Positions 35,201-43,576 of a stretch of 64,000 nt of DNA are shown piece by piece. The notes under the pieces were generated by a model. The model did not search any database and was not told the DNA's origin. It was given only the letters and a program-made list of their open reading frames with translations. The position numbers and the translations under genes were made by a program. The stretch's first letter is position 1. Each line of letters begins with the position of its first letter. Location: positions 62,001-126,000 of the forward strand of contig JAFLBO010000011.1 of NCBI GenBank assembly GCA_017303475.1. Reading direction: 5' to 3'. This DNA comes from Chitinophagales bacterium. GTDB lineage: Bacteria; Bacteroidota; Bacteroidia; Chitinophagales; Saprospiraceae.

Positions 35201-37089
35201 TGACGAAAACGGATGTTTCATGTCCCGATGATCAAACGGGCGCTATTTCAGTAGGTATAACAGGCGGACAAGCGCCATACCAATACTTTTGGTCGAATGG
35301 ACAATCGGGTTCAAGCCTGGTTAATTTGGAGGCAGGACTGTATAAACTCACCGTTTCCGATCAAAACAATTGTCAAAAGCAACTGGAAACCAGCATTTTA
35401 GTCAATGATCAGACGCCGCCACAATTGTTTTTGAAGGATGCGGTGGTAGATTTAGATGCCACCGGTCATGTTTCTGTTTCTGCCGGTTTGTTTGACAATG
35501 GCAGTTTTGACAACTGTGGCATTGCACAATGGAGTGTTACACCCAATGCGTTTCAGTGTGGCCAAACTGGCTTACAATCTGTTACCATTACAGCAACCGA
35601 TATTGGCGGTAATGCCAGCACCGGAACCGCTACCTTGTTAGTTCAGGATAATATTGTTCCGCAAATTTTTTGTCCGATAAACATCCAAACCGGTTTTTGC
35701 CAGCCTGTTGTTACCTACAACCTACCTCAGGTAGTGGATAATTGTCCGTTTGTGCCCACGCAATTGTTGCAGGTAAGCGGGCTCAGCAGCGGCTCCACGT
35801 TCCCTGTAGGTGTAACCACTGTAGCCTTCCGTTATGCAGACGCTTCCGGCAATATTGGCCAATGCAGTTTCGAAGTAAATGTATCCGATCCGGCTGATTT
35901 TCAGGCCATTCCACAACATGTAGCTTGTGTAGATGCTTGCAACGGAAGCTTGTCGCTCCTGCAATTGAGCGGAGGCCCGGTACAAGTGCAGTGGAGCAAT
36001 GGTGCAAATGGTTTGAGTAACTATAATTTGTGTCCGGGATCCTATACCGCCACCATCACAGACGCTTTTCAATGCACCCAAACCAAGGTGGCCCAAATTG
36101 AAGTTAATGACAATCAGGCGCCTCAGGTTATTTGCCCTGGTAATCAAACCGTTGGCTATTGTCACGGACCGGTGGTGTACAATACGCCATTGGTAAACGA
36201 CAACTGCACAGTGAACCCTGGATTGGTACAACTTACAGGTGGATTACCATCTGGATCCAATTTCCCGGTTGGCGTTACTACCCAAACGTATGCTTACACA
36301 GATGGCAGCGGCAACACCGGCCAGTGTAGCTTCAGCATAACAGTAACGCCTGCTCCGAGCGTGCAAACCAGTCTGCAATCGCCGGCCTGCCATAGCTTGT
36401 GTAATGGCGCTGCCAGCCTGGCGATAAGTGGGGGCGCCGGGCCATATAACATACTTTGGAGCAACGGCCAAACCGGAGTTCAAGCTACCAATTTGTGTGC
36501 GGGGAGTTATGCCTATTCCGTTCAGGATCAGGCAGGCTGCACCCTGGCGGGCGCCATCAACCTCACCCAGCCAGATCAGCTGGGTATTAATCTGGATCAG
36601 GTTCAGCAGGATCCGGGTAATCAGGGAGCAGGCAGTATTCAGGTGCAAATTAGTGGAGGTACGGCTCCATATAGTCATGTTTGGACTAGAAACGGACAGT
36701 TTTTTGCCAATACAGAAGACTTGAGCAACCTGTTTTCAGGTCAGTATGCGCTGGTGGTAACAGATACCAGGGGTTGTACCTCAGGGGTAGGCCCGGTCAA
36801 TATCTCAGGTTCAGTTGGCACCGAAAATCCGGAATCAGAGGTAAGTATGGAGCTCTATCCAAATCCTGCTGGTGACGATGTGTGGATAAGCTGGAATGCA
36901 ATTTCCAGAACAGCATTGCGAATCAGAGTCGTGGATCAACTGGGCAAAGTGCTTGTAGATATCCAACCTTCAACTATGGAAAACAGTACTCGGCTGAACG
37001 TTTCCGGCCTTTTGCCAGGCTTGTATATTGTTCAGTTATCGGACAATTCAGGACATTCCATTACCCACAAATTACAGATCGCGCGTTAG
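32284..37089 (+). CDS. Giant SprB/HYR-repeat secreted protein with type A T9SS signal
   Basis: About 1,601 residues from the ATG at 32284 (MIRFLFTVLLILFYLVTGS, signal peptide). The first third holds about six Ig/PKD-like modules of some 85 residues with the recurring GATYxWTGPNGF pattern. The middle has SprB-type repeats (CxGxxNGSxxLxxSGGxxPYxYxWSNGxxxxxxxNLxAGxYxxTVxDxxGC), then two HYR modules (IFCPINIQTGFCQPVVTY, VICPGNQTVGYCHGPVVY), more SprB repeats and a type A T9SS sorting domain (LYPNPAGDDVWISW ... LPGLYIVQLSDNSG). SprB-like proteins are surface adhesins moved by the gliding machinery in some Bacteroidota. Probably controlled by the two-component pair directly upstream. A strong terminator follows at 37192. 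Confidence 0.93.
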   Translation: MIRFLFTVLLILFYLVTGSTSELAIPSQAPITIHTDSLQHIDCQHNTGYIAVSATGGAPGYTYIWDDGATGPVRAGLSIGSYHVEVKDQEGNISTKTIEVLQNLSMPSAIAGTDINVNCSNAQLSLDGSGSTGPEFQYMWTASGGGRIQSGAQTLNPVIDQAGTFTLTVTNIDNGCTATDQMQVIAAHVAPTAQATGGVLNCTSPTLMLQVTYTKTNTRFGWQGPGGFQSNLEKPVVSASGNYLFTVTDTLTGCLAKSTAVVSANFTSPSADAAVSGTITCDQPSVQLLGTSNTQGATFQWTGPNGFTSQLQSPWTNIAGAYSLVVKNPANGCTATDMVTVASNTTAPIPTAAVSGVLSCSIQIVQLIGSSNTPGVTYSWIGPNNFIATNPVVGVSASGVYFLTIKNPTNGCTGSTSVTVTDNYAQPNVSAMGGVKTCASPTVTLIGQSTTPGATYIWTGPNGYISTLQNPVVSAVGNYTLKVTHPQSGCTAVANASVSQNNTPPSVWCTSTLITCTNPNAKITTNSSPQGLQYQWSGPDNFSSTQQNPNVPLPGYYYVTATNPGNGCTNTTSVYIDANNTPPFAYSGEERSLNCFQTSVLINASFSSSGPNYTYQWTTWDGHIVSGATTLYPRVDLEGTYTLTVTNTQNGCKDVDSVMVVQRAPVQTTVTQIQPVHCSGGADGILKANGSGGSLVYNYQWSNGALTATNSGLMAGTYTVTVMDSEGCSATKSVALQELVFTATVNVTHQTVPGLNNGTASISGIGGTSPYTVKWSTGATAFTIGSLSPGAYTVTLTDSKGCTVVKTANINAANCILTGTVTGTSVSCAGLSNGSASVQLSSASNPITYAWSSGASTQTANGLSAGSYSVTATDGTGCKVILQVTIGSPQALTATIASQSNVLCAESANGSISLGVSGGVQPYQYTWSNGAQGSSVYNLAAGPYQATVSDGNGCSKTIAAQISSPAAIVASVLTKTDVSCPDDQTGAISVGITGGQAPYQYFWSNGQSGSSLVNLEAGLYKLTVSDQNNCQKQLETSILVNDQTPPQLFLKDAVVDLDATGHVSVSAGLFDNGSFDNCGIAQWSVTPNAFQCGQTGLQSVTITATDIGGNASTGTATLLVQDNIVPQIFCPINIQTGFCQPVVTYNLPQVVDNCPFVPTQLLQVSGLSSGSTFPVGVTTVAFRYADASGNIGQCSFEVNVSDPADFQAIPQHVACVDACNGSLSLLQLSGGPVQVQWSNGANGLSNYNLCPGSYTATITDAFQCTQTKVAQIEVNDNQAPQVICPGNQTVGYCHGPVVYNTPLVNDNCTVNPGLVQLTGGLPSGSNFPVGVTTQTYAYTDGSGNTGQCSFSITVTPAPSVQTSLQSPACHSLCNGAASLAISGGAGPYNILWSNGQTGVQATNLCAGSYAYSVQDQAGCTLAGAINLTQPDQLGINLDQVQQDPGNQGAGSIQVQISGGTAPYSHVWTRNGQFFANTEDLSNLFSGQYALVVTDTRGCTSGVGPVNISGSVGTENPESEVSMELYPNPAGDDVWISWNAISRTALRIRVVDQLGKVLVDIQPSTMENSTRLNVSGLLPGLYIVQLSDNSGHSITHKLQIAR

Positions 37090-37191
37090 TTGGATTTGTG
37101 CTACTAGATGGGGATACAGACGGGGGTGGCCGATCAACGGATAGGCCATGACCCAAGACCCACACTGCAACATTTTTTTCGTAGTTAACGA

Positions 37192-37225
37192 CCGGGCCAG
37201 CTGGAAGAGCTGGCCCGGCTTTTTT
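37192..37225 (+). terminator. Intrinsic terminator after the giant adhesin gene
   Basis: Perfect 11-bp GC-rich stem CCGGGCCAGCT / AGCTGGCCCGG (37192-37202 and 37208-37218), 5-nt loop, then CTTTTTT (37219-37225). Confidence 0.93.
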
Positions 37226-37257
37226 GTGGGAGGTTGGAAACTAAATACCAGATTCAT

Positions 37258-38523
37258 TTAGAGGATATTTGGGGATTTTCTCCCAAACCATACCCAAATC
37301 GTGGGATGCCCTGTGCGGCACCTCATGCGGTAATCTGCCCACAATCCTGTAAGCAAGGTGAGTAACCCTACTGCCAGAATGCTGACAGGGATGCCAAATG
37401 CATCGGCCATTAATCCGGTGAACAGCGCGCCGACGGCATAGCCCATATCCCGCCAGAATCGAAAAATACCCAGACTTTTAGCCCGGTCGAGCGGGTGAGT
37501 GTTGTCGGCAATAGAAGCCAGGAAGGTGGGGTAGACCATAGCGGTGCCCCAGCCAAGTAAAGCCAGGAACTGGACAAACATCCAGAAGCCATCAGCAAAC
37601 GCCAGCCCGAATAAGGCCAATGCCTGAATAGTCATACCCCATAAGAGCAGATCTTTTTTGCAAACCAAGTCCGACAATCGACCGCTGAATAACTGCCCAA
37701 CGCCCCAAACTGCAGGATATACCGCCGCCAAAAGGCCAATTTCCTGCATGGAAAATCCTTTTTGCAGCAAGAATAAGGGGAGCAAACCCCATACCATACC
37801 ATCGTTTAGGTTATTCACCAATCCGGTAATTGTTACTGAGCCCAGATTACGGTGTCGCCAGCTGGTGTCGCGGAAGATGTTTCCCAGGCGGGGGATCTTA
37901 CTTACAACTGCCTCTGTAGTCATGTGTGCGTGGGTATCGCGCACGAGCAACCAGCTGAACAGCAGCCCTGCCGCTAATAATCCGAAGCCTAAGTAAAAAG
38001 GGTATGGCCGTAGCCCAAATTGCCCTGCGATCCAGCCTGTGGCAAAGGCGGCCAATGCTACGGCAAGGTATCCGGCGAACTCGTTAAGGCCCATGGCGAG
38101 GCCGCGGTCGCGATCGCCGGCGAGGTCAATTTTCATCACTACTGTTGCCGACCAGGCAAACCCCTGGTGTACGCCGAGCAGGATATTGGCGGCTACAACC
38201 CAACCCCAGGAAGGCGCCAGCATTAACAGAAAAGGCACCGGGACGCCCAGCACCCAGCCCAACAGGAGGAGCTTTTTTCGGCCCAGCTTGCTGGCCAAAG
38301 CGCCGGTGAACAGGTTAGCGAAGGCTTTGGCAAAGCCAAAAGCGACTATGAACGAAAGTGCGGCCGTTTTGGCAGCCATGCCAAACTCCGCTTCTGCCAG
38401 TTGCGGCAGAATGCTTCGCTCCATGCCCACCATGCCACCTACAAAGGCATTGACGAGTACCAGCAAGGAAAATTGCCGCCAGTTTTGTCGGAGACCGAGT
38501 TCAATGTTGTTTAGTTTTTCCAT
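37258..38523 (-). CDS. MFS transporter in an ArsR-controlled operon
   Basis: 421 residues with about twelve hydrophobic helices. The MFS motif between helices 2 and 3 is present as GALASKLGRKKLLLLG and its second-half copy as GRLSDLVCKKDLLLWG. The family of MFS proteins encoded next to ArsR-type regulators often exports metals, arsenicals or drugs; the substrate here is not readable. The start overlaps the end of the ArsR-rhodanese gene by 13 bp, a strong sign of coupled translation in one operon. The C-terminal tail (TGHPTIWVWFGRKSPNIL) is short. Confidence 0.85.
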   Translation of the reverse strand: MEKLNNIELGLRQNWRQFSLLVLVNAFVGGMVGMERSILPQLAEAEFGMAAKTAALSFIVAFGFAKAFANLFTGALASKLGRKKLLLLGWVLGVPVPFLLMLAPSWGWVVAANILLGVHQGFAWSATVVMKIDLAGDRDRGLAMGLNEFAGYLAVALAAFATGWIAGQFGLRPYPFYLGFGLLAAGLLFSWLLVRDTHAHMTTEAVVSKIPRLGNIFRDTSWRHRNLGSVTITGLVNNLNDGMVWGLLPLFLLQKGFSMQEIGLLAAVYPAVWGVGQLFSGRLSDLVCKKDLLLWGMTIQALALFGLAFADGFWMFVQFLALLGWGTAMVYPTFLASIADNTHPLDRAKSLGIFRFWRDMGYAVGALFTGLMADAFGIPVSILAVGLLTLLTGLWADYRMRCRTGHPTIWVWFGRKSPNIL

Positions 38524-39161
38524 TGGTCTTCCTGGAGGTTTATATCGAGGTAACTTTCTTCCAGACGAAGCGCTTTATAACCGTTAGCTTTGAGGAGGGC
38601 CACCGCTTCGTCGGCATAAGTACAGAATGGTCCTCTGCAATAAGCAATGATGGTTTTGTTCCTGGGTAGTTCAGCTAATCGTTCAGAGAGTTCCAGAATG
38701 GGAATGGAAAGAGCATTGTTCAGGTGTCCTGCGGCAAACTCTTCCACAGGGCGCACATCAAGCAATTGTGCTGCTGTATCCTGATGGATCTCATCAAAAT
38801 GGCAGCCTGGGTAGCTGTTGGTTTCCAAACGATACTGATCCATGGTGCGTTGGACTTCAGGTTCAAGATCTATGGCCAGGTCGCGCAAAGCTTTCCAGGC
38901 AGTGTATGCTTTTTTACTGCTCAGTCCGTAATAAATAGAGGTGCCTTGACGTCTGGCATTCACCAGTCTGGCATATTTCAGAATTTGGAGATGTTGAGAT
39001 GCATTTGCCACAGAAACAGCGGTTTGGGTGGCTATTTGTTCAACCGTTTTTTCACCATTGGCCAGCAGATCAAGTATTTCCAATCGATTGGCGTGAGAAA
39101 AGGCTTTGGTCATACCGGCAATGGCTGAATAGATGGCATCCTTGTATATTCTTTTTTCCAT
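38511..39161 (-). CDS. ArsR-type repressor fused to a rhodanese domain
   Basis: 216 residues from the ATG at 39161 (MEKRIYKDAIYSAIAGM). Residues 10-95 form an ArsR winged helix (HANRLEILDLLANGEKTVEQIATQTAVSVANASQHLQILKYARLV). Residues 125-215 form a rhodanese domain with LLDVRPVEEFAAGHLNNALSIP and the active loop C175-RGPFC (AYCRGPFCTYADEA), so the catalytic Cys is kept. Such fusions are thought to sense persulfides, sulfide or thiol-reactive compounds and derepress neighbouring genes. It lies directly upstream of and overlaps an MFS gene. A palindromic operator candidate is at 39181-39202. Confidence 0.93.
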   Translation of the reverse strand: MEKRIYKDAIYSAIAGMTKAFSHANRLEILDLLANGEKTVEQIATQTAVSVANASQHLQILKYARLVNARRQGTSIYYGLSSKKAYTAWKALRDLAIDLEPEVQRTMDQYRLETNSYPGCHFDEIHQDTAAQLLDVRPVEEFAAGHLNNALSIPILELSERLAELPRNKTIIAYCRGPFCTYADEAVALLKANGYKALRLEESYLDINLQEDQWKN

Positions 39162-39180
39162 GGCACAAAAATAAATCAAA

Positions 39181-39202
39181 TATTCAATTGATTGCTTGAA
39201 TA
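39181..39202. promoter_or_regulatory. Palindromic operator candidate for the ArsR-rhodanese protein
   Basis: TATTCAA-N8-TTGAATA (39181-39187 and 39196-39202), a perfect 7-bp inverted repeat typical in size and base content for ArsR/SmtB dimers. It lies 20 bp upstream of the regulator start, just before a TATTTTTG -7-like element (39173-39166 on the minus strand). Confidence 0.6.
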
Positions 39203-39270
39203 AACTGTTAACCAGAATTTTTACCTTTTTCTGGCTTCCAAGACTATTAGTTGCCGTTATTTCGCACCCC

Positions 39271-39347
39271 AAACCCCTCAAACATCGGCGGCTAAACCCG
39301 CCGGTACTTCAAACCCTTCAAACATCGGCGGCTAAACCCGCCGGTAC
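39271..39347 (+). repeat. Tandem 40-bp leader repeats with GC hairpin
   Basis: Two direct 40-bp units, each ending in the hairpin CGGCGGCTAAACCCGCCGG plus TAC (39286-39307 and 39326-39347), preceded by TCAAACCC-type units. The second hairpin ends 6 bp before the ATG at 39354, and no Shine-Dalgarno is present between them. A third copy, in the same orientation relative to its gene, is at 25301-25280 on the minus strand. Confidence 0.9.
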
Positions 39348-39353
39348 GTTATC

Positions 39354-40619
39354 ATGGCTACATCCCGCACCCCTGCTCTTGCTTTTATATTCATCACCAT
39401 GCTGATTGATGTAATCGGTTTTGGATTGATTATACCTGTATTACCCAAACTATTGGAAGAGTTAACCGGTGGCGATTTGAGTACTGCCGCGCGCTGGGGT
39501 GGAATCCTGATGTTTACCTATGCAGGCATGCAATTTTTGTTTTCGCCGATCATTGGCGGATTAAGTGATAAATATGGCCGCCGTCCAGTTATTCTGGCTT
39601 CATTATTTGCGTTTGGTATCGATTTTATCATACAAGGATTAGCGCCAAATATCTGGTGGTTTTTTATCGGACGGGTGTTGGGTGGAATCACAGGCGCCTC
39701 CTTTACTTCAGGCATGGCGTATATTGCAGACGTAAGTCCGGTTGAAAAACGCGCACAAAACTTTGGGTTGGTGGGTGCTGCTTTTGGCCTGGGCTTTATC
39801 ATCGGGCCTCTGATCGGGGGTGTGGTTTCGTTCCATTTTGGTATTCGGGCGCCGTTTTTTGCAGCGGCAGGGCTGGCGCTTATGAACTGGCTCTATGGCT
39901 ATTTCATACTTCCCGAATCTCTGAAACAGGAAAACCGTCGGGAGTTTGACTGGAAACGAGCCAATCCAATTGGTTCGCTGATGAACCTGGGCAGATATCC
40001 GGTAATCCTGAGCCTGGTAGCTTCCCTCATTTGTATTTACATTGCCGGACATGCCAATCAAAGCACCTGGACCTATATTACTATGATGAAATTCCAGTGG
40101 GATGAACGCTGGGTAGGATATTCGCTCGCTTTCACCGGATTAATGACGGCAATAGTTCAGGGTGGATTGTCGCGCATTCTCATTCCCAAATTTGGGCAGC
40201 GCAGTTCAGTACTTATTGGACTTACTTTGTATGCCATTGGATTTGTGTTGTTTGCCTTTGCCACAGAAGGTTGGCAGATGTTTGTTTATATGATTCCTTT
40301 TGCACTGGGAGGCATCGCTGGTCCTTCGTTGCAAAGCATTATTTCAAGTCAGGTGCCTGCCAATGAGCAAGGCGAATTACAAGGGGCGCTCACCAGTCTG
40401 ATCAGCCTCACCTCTATCATTGGGCCCTTGCTGATGACCAATCTGTTTGCCCATTTTACAGCGCCGGAATCTACAGTGCAGTTCCCCGGCGCACCTTTCT
40501 TGATGGGGGCGGCATTGTCATTGGTGAGTATGCTGTTGGCCATGCGTTCTATGTTCAAACATCAGGTAGGGCAAAAAGTAACTGCTACCGATACACCTTC
40601 CGAACCAAATCATGGTTAA
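39354..40619 (+). CDS. TetA-like MFS exporter
   Basis: 421 residues, about twelve helices. The first helix has [22 protein letters not shown], very close to the TetA/MFS-TCR opening (LLDxxGxGLIxPVLP), and the loop 2-3 motif is [18 protein letters not shown]; helix 5 has [16 protein letters not shown] (motif C of drug:H+ antiporters). Export of a small toxic molecule is likely, but tetracycline itself should not be assumed. Its last 8 bp overlap the next gene (ATG within the end of the coding sequence), so these are one operon. The leader holds two hairpin repeats directly before the ATG. Confidence 0.88.
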   Translation: MATSRTPALAFIFITMLIDVIGFGLIIPVLPKLLEELTGGDLSTAARWGGILMFTYAGMQFLFSPIIGGLSDKYGRRPVILASLFAFGIDFIIQGLAPNIWWFFIGRVLGGITGASFTSGMAYIADVSPVEKRAQNFGLVGAAFGLGFIIGPLIGGVVSFHFGIRAPFFAAAGLALMNWLYGYFILPESLKQENRREFDWKRANPIGSLMNLGRYPVILSLVASLICIYIAGHANQSTWTYITMMKFQWDERWVGYSLAFTGLMTAIVQGGLSRILIPKFGQRSSVLIGLTLYAIGFVLFAFATEGWQMFVYMIPFALGGIAGPSLQSIISSQVPANEQGELQGALTSLISLTSIIGPLLMTNLFAHFTAPESTVQFPGAPFLMGAALSLVSMLLAMRSMFKHQVGQKVTATDTPSEPNHG

Positions 40620-41400
40620 ACGATTGCGCACATTGATTGCAGGGAATACCCTGGCCTTTGTCGGCGTGTTGGCCGTTAATTACCTGGCCAATGCGTTGCC
40701 CCTTAACGGTAAAAATACCGGAGAACTTTCTAACCAATATCCCAACCTGTTTACCCCCGCCGGACTTACTTTTTCTATTTGGGGGGTAATCTATCTATGG
40801 TTGCTGGTCTTTACCGGAGTAAGCCTGTATGCCTTGTTTGTTCCAAAAAAATCCTCCGGCATTGCTACAGCTATAGCATCCATAGGCAGTTATTTCATTG
40901 CAAGCAGCCTGCTCAACATGGCCTGGATTTTTGCCTGGCACTGGGAGCAACTGGGTATATCAGTGTTCATTATGATTGGATTGCTAGCCAGTTTGGCAAA
41001 ACTGAATCGCGGGCTTTACCAGTCGTCCAATGATATACCAGGCTGGATAAAAGCACCTTTTGGCTTGTATCAGGGATGGATAACCATTGCACTGGTGGCC
41101 AATGTAACTGCCTTACTGGTTGACCAAGGCTGGCGTGGCGGAGCACCGGGCGAAACCTTTTGGACGGTGCTAATGATTAGTGCAGGTGTTGGGATTGCTA
41201 CGTATTTTTGGCAAAAACAACACAACCTTGGCCATGTATCAGCTGTTGTATGGGCGCTACTTGGCATTTACATCAAACGGAACCATGCTACCGAACCCGG
41301 CAGTAATACCGTAGCTATTGCTGCCGCAGCTGGTATGGCTGTGTTGATTATTTTGGTATTAATAGCAGTTTGGAAAAAACGATTGACACCAGGCAAGTAA
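40612..41400 (+). CDS. Multi-pass membrane protein resembling TspO/MBR-like tryptophan-rich proteins
   Basis: 262 residues with about seven hydrophobic helices. The opening [39 protein letters not shown] is a conserved block in a Bacteroidota/Firmicutes family often labelled tryptophan-rich sensory protein, though it is longer than classical TspO (about 160 residues). Several Trp residues lie in helices ([20 protein letters not shown]-like TYFWQKQHN). Ligand and role are unknown. It overlaps the MFS gene by 8 bp, so translation is probably coupled. Confidence 0.6.
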   Translation: MVKRLRTLIAGNTLAFVGVLAVNYLANALPLNGKNTGELSNQYPNLFTPAGLTFSIWGVIYLWLLVFTGVSLYALFVPKKSSGIATAIASIGSYFIASSLLNMAWIFAWHWEQLGISVFIMIGLLASLAKLNRGLYQSSNDIPGWIKAPFGLYQGWITIALVANVTALLVDQGWRGGAPGETFWTVLMISAGVGIATYFWQKQHNLGHVSAVVWALLGIYIKRNHATEPGSNTVAIAAAAGMAVLIILVLIAVWKKRLTPGK

Positions 41401-41430
41401 ATCCCCAGCATACCTTAAATACCATTAATT

Positions 41431-41730
41431 ATGGAAAAAACACTGTTGGACATCCTGGATGAGCTTCGCTCAGAGGGTTATGTGGAAGATTTCAACCTCC
41501 GGCAAAATTGCCTGGAGTGCCGTAATGGCGATTTTCAGTTTTTTCACCATGAATTCCAGGTAGACAAATACTTCCGCCTGGAAGGTGAAACAGATCCATC
41601 TGAGGAACTGGTGGTTTATGCCATTTCCGCACTGCATCAGCCTACGAAAGGCATTTTAATCAACAACTACGGCATCTACGCCGATCCCATAGCCAGTGAA
41701 ATGCTGGAAAAACTGGCTTTCAAGAAATAA
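41431..41730 (+). CDS. Small conserved acidic protein
   Basis: 99 residues, soluble, acidic. The pattern LRSEGYVEDFNLRQNCLECRNGDFQFFHHEFQVDKYFRLEGETDPSEELVVYAISALHQPTKGILINNYGIYAD is shared by a small Bacteroidota family that databases sometimes call phosphoribosylpyrophosphate synthetase, although it is far too short for that enzyme and has none of its motifs. Two Cys (CLEC) are present. Function unknown. Its stop codon overlaps the ATG of the ABC exporter gene (TAATG), so the two are translated together. Confidence 0.8.
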   Translation: MEKTLLDILDELRSEGYVEDFNLRQNCLECRNGDFQFFHHEFQVDKYFRLEGETDPSEELVVYAISALHQPTKGILINNYGIYADPIASEMLEKLAFKK

Positions 41731-43541
41731 TGCTCAGACTGCTTCGATATTACCTGCCCTATAAACGCCTGCTTACACTGGCCATCCTCTGCAATATGCT
41801 GATGTCGGTGTTTGTGGTCATCAGCATCCCCGCGCTGCTGCCGTTCCTGCAAATCCTGTTCAGCGATCCCAGCGTGGATCCCGCCAGTTTAACGGTGAAT
41901 AAATCTGCAACGGGACTTCAGCAATACCTGGACACCTTTTTTGTGTACATGATTCAAACCTATGGCAGGGAAAAAGCCCTGATTATGGTTTGTAGCGTAC
42001 TGGTGGTTACTTTTTTGGGTAAAAACCTGTTCCGCTATTTGTCGTTGTACTTCCTGGCTCCGGTGAGGAACGGAGTGGTGCGCGACCTGCGACAGAAACT
42101 GCTGAAAAAAATCCTGCATTTGCCACTCTCTTTTTTTTCTGAAGAACGCAAAGGCGACCTGATGAGCAGGTTTGCAGCGGATGTTCAGGAAGTGGAATGG
42201 AGTATCATGGGCGTAATGGAAGCGATGGTACGTGAACCCATCGTGATCAGCGGTAGCCTGGCTTATATGTTGTGGGTTTCGCCCAAGCTGGCAGGTTTTG
42301 TGTTTGTTTTGATGGTATTCAGCGGGGTAATTATTGGCGGTATCGGAAAGTCGTTGCGCAAACAATCCGGTGAAGCGCAAAGCAAGCTGGGGTTGGTGAT
42401 GTCATTGGTGGAAGAAACCATTGGCGGATTGCGTATTTTGAAAGGATTTAATGCAGAAAACTGGCAAAGCGACCGTTTTGGCAAGGAAAACAACGACTAT
42501 GCGCGCACGCTCACACGCTTGTCACGCAGACGCGATCTGGCCTCGCCTTTGTCTGAATTTCTGGGCATTGTAGTGGCCTCCATATTGCTTTGGTACGGCG
42601 CCAAACTGGTTTTTGCCTTCAAACTTTCGGGGCCGATATTTATCACTTTCCTGTACGCCTTTTATTCCATTCTGGAGCCAGCCAAGGCATTTTCTAATGC
42701 CACTTACAGCATTCGGAAAGGTATGGGCGCTTTGGAACGACTGGAAACGGTACTGGACGCACCTGAGACCATTCGGGATCCTGAAAAACCTGCCAGTTTG
42801 AACGAATTCAAAGACGGTATCGAATTCCGGAACGTATCGTTCAAATATGCCAACGCAGACCGCGCGGCGTTGGAAAATATAAACCTCACTATCCCCAAAG
42901 GAAAAGTGGTGGCCCTGGTAGGCGCTTCAGGCGCCGGTAAAAGTACCATGGCCGATTTGTTGCCACGTTTTTACGACCCAACAGATGGCCAGATCCTGAT
43001 TGACGGACATGACCTGCGCGACCTGCGTTTGCAGGATTTGCGGGATTTAATGGGTATTGTAAGTCAGGAAGCTATTCTATTCAATGATTCCGTGCACAAC
43101 AACATTGCCTTTTCGGAAGGAGATGCCAGCGTAGAAGCCATTGAAGCGGCTGCTAAGGCTGCCAATGCCCACGAGTTTATACAGCACCTGCCGGAAGGTT
43201 ACCATGCCAACATTGGCGACCGCGGTTCCAAACTGAGTGGCGGTCAGCGACAACGACTGACCATTGCCCGGGCATTGTTGAAAAATCCGCCAATCCTGAT
43301 ACTCGATGAGGCCACTTCAGCATTAGACTCAGAATCAGAAAAACTGGTACAGGCTGCCCTTGAGCGCCTGCTGGAAAACCGGACGGCGTTGGTGATTGCC
43401 CACCGGCTCAGTACTGTACAAAATGCTGACGAAATAGTGGTGATGGATGGTGGCAGGATAGTGGAACGGGGCACCCACGATCAACTGATGCAGGCGGGGA
43501 AGGTCTATAGAAAATTGGTGGAACTGCAAGCGTTGGGATAG
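41730..43541 (+). CDS. MsbA-like ABC exporter, fused permease and ATPase
   Basis: 603 residues: six-helix transmembrane domain (1-330) and an ATPase domain. Walker A GASGAGKST at about 396-404, Q-loop VSQEAILFND, signature LSGGQRQR, Walker B ILILDEATSALD and switch His in VIAHRLS are all intact. The protein works as a homodimer or a half-transporter. In Gram-negative bacteria MsbA flips lipid A precursors; many related exporters carry lipids, peptides or drugs, so the substrate here is only likely to be lipid. Coupled to the small acidic protein upstream by TAATG. A GTGAGTGA array starts 2 bp after the stop. Confidence 0.92.
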   Translation: MLRLLRYYLPYKRLLTLAILCNMLMSVFVVISIPALLPFLQILFSDPSVDPASLTVNKSATGLQQYLDTFFVYMIQTYGREKALIMVCSVLVVTFLGKNLFRYLSLYFLAPVRNGVVRDLRQKLLKKILHLPLSFFSEERKGDLMSRFAADVQEVEWSIMGVMEAMVREPIVISGSLAYMLWVSPKLAGFVFVLMVFSGVIIGGIGKSLRKQSGEAQSKLGLVMSLVEETIGGLRILKGFNAENWQSDRFGKENNDYARTLTRLSRRRDLASPLSEFLGIVVASILLWYGAKLVFAFKLSGPIFITFLYAFYSILEPAKAFSNATYSIRKGMGALERLETVLDAPETIRDPEKPASLNEFKDGIEFRNVSFKYANADRAALENINLTIPKGKVVALVGASGAGKSTMADLLPRFYDPTDGQILIDGHDLRDLRLQDLRDLMGIVSQEAILFNDSVHNNIAFSEGDASVEAIEAAAKAANAHEFIQHLPEGYHANIGDRGSKLSGGQRQRLTIARALLKNPPILILDEATSALDSESEKLVQAALERLLENRTALVIAHRLSTVQNADEIVVMDGGRIVERGTHDQLMQAGKVYRKLVELQALG

Positions 43542-43543
43542 GA

Positions 43544-43563
43544 AGTGAGTGAGTGAATGAGTG
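43544..43563. repeat. GTGAGTGAATGAGTG array after the ABC exporter
   Basis: Twenty bp of (AGTG)n with one GAATGA variant, 2 bp after the stop codon. Same family as 46662-46712 and the reverse complement at 6912-6953. Confidence 0.85.
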
Positions 43564-43576
43564 TCAGTTTTGGAAT

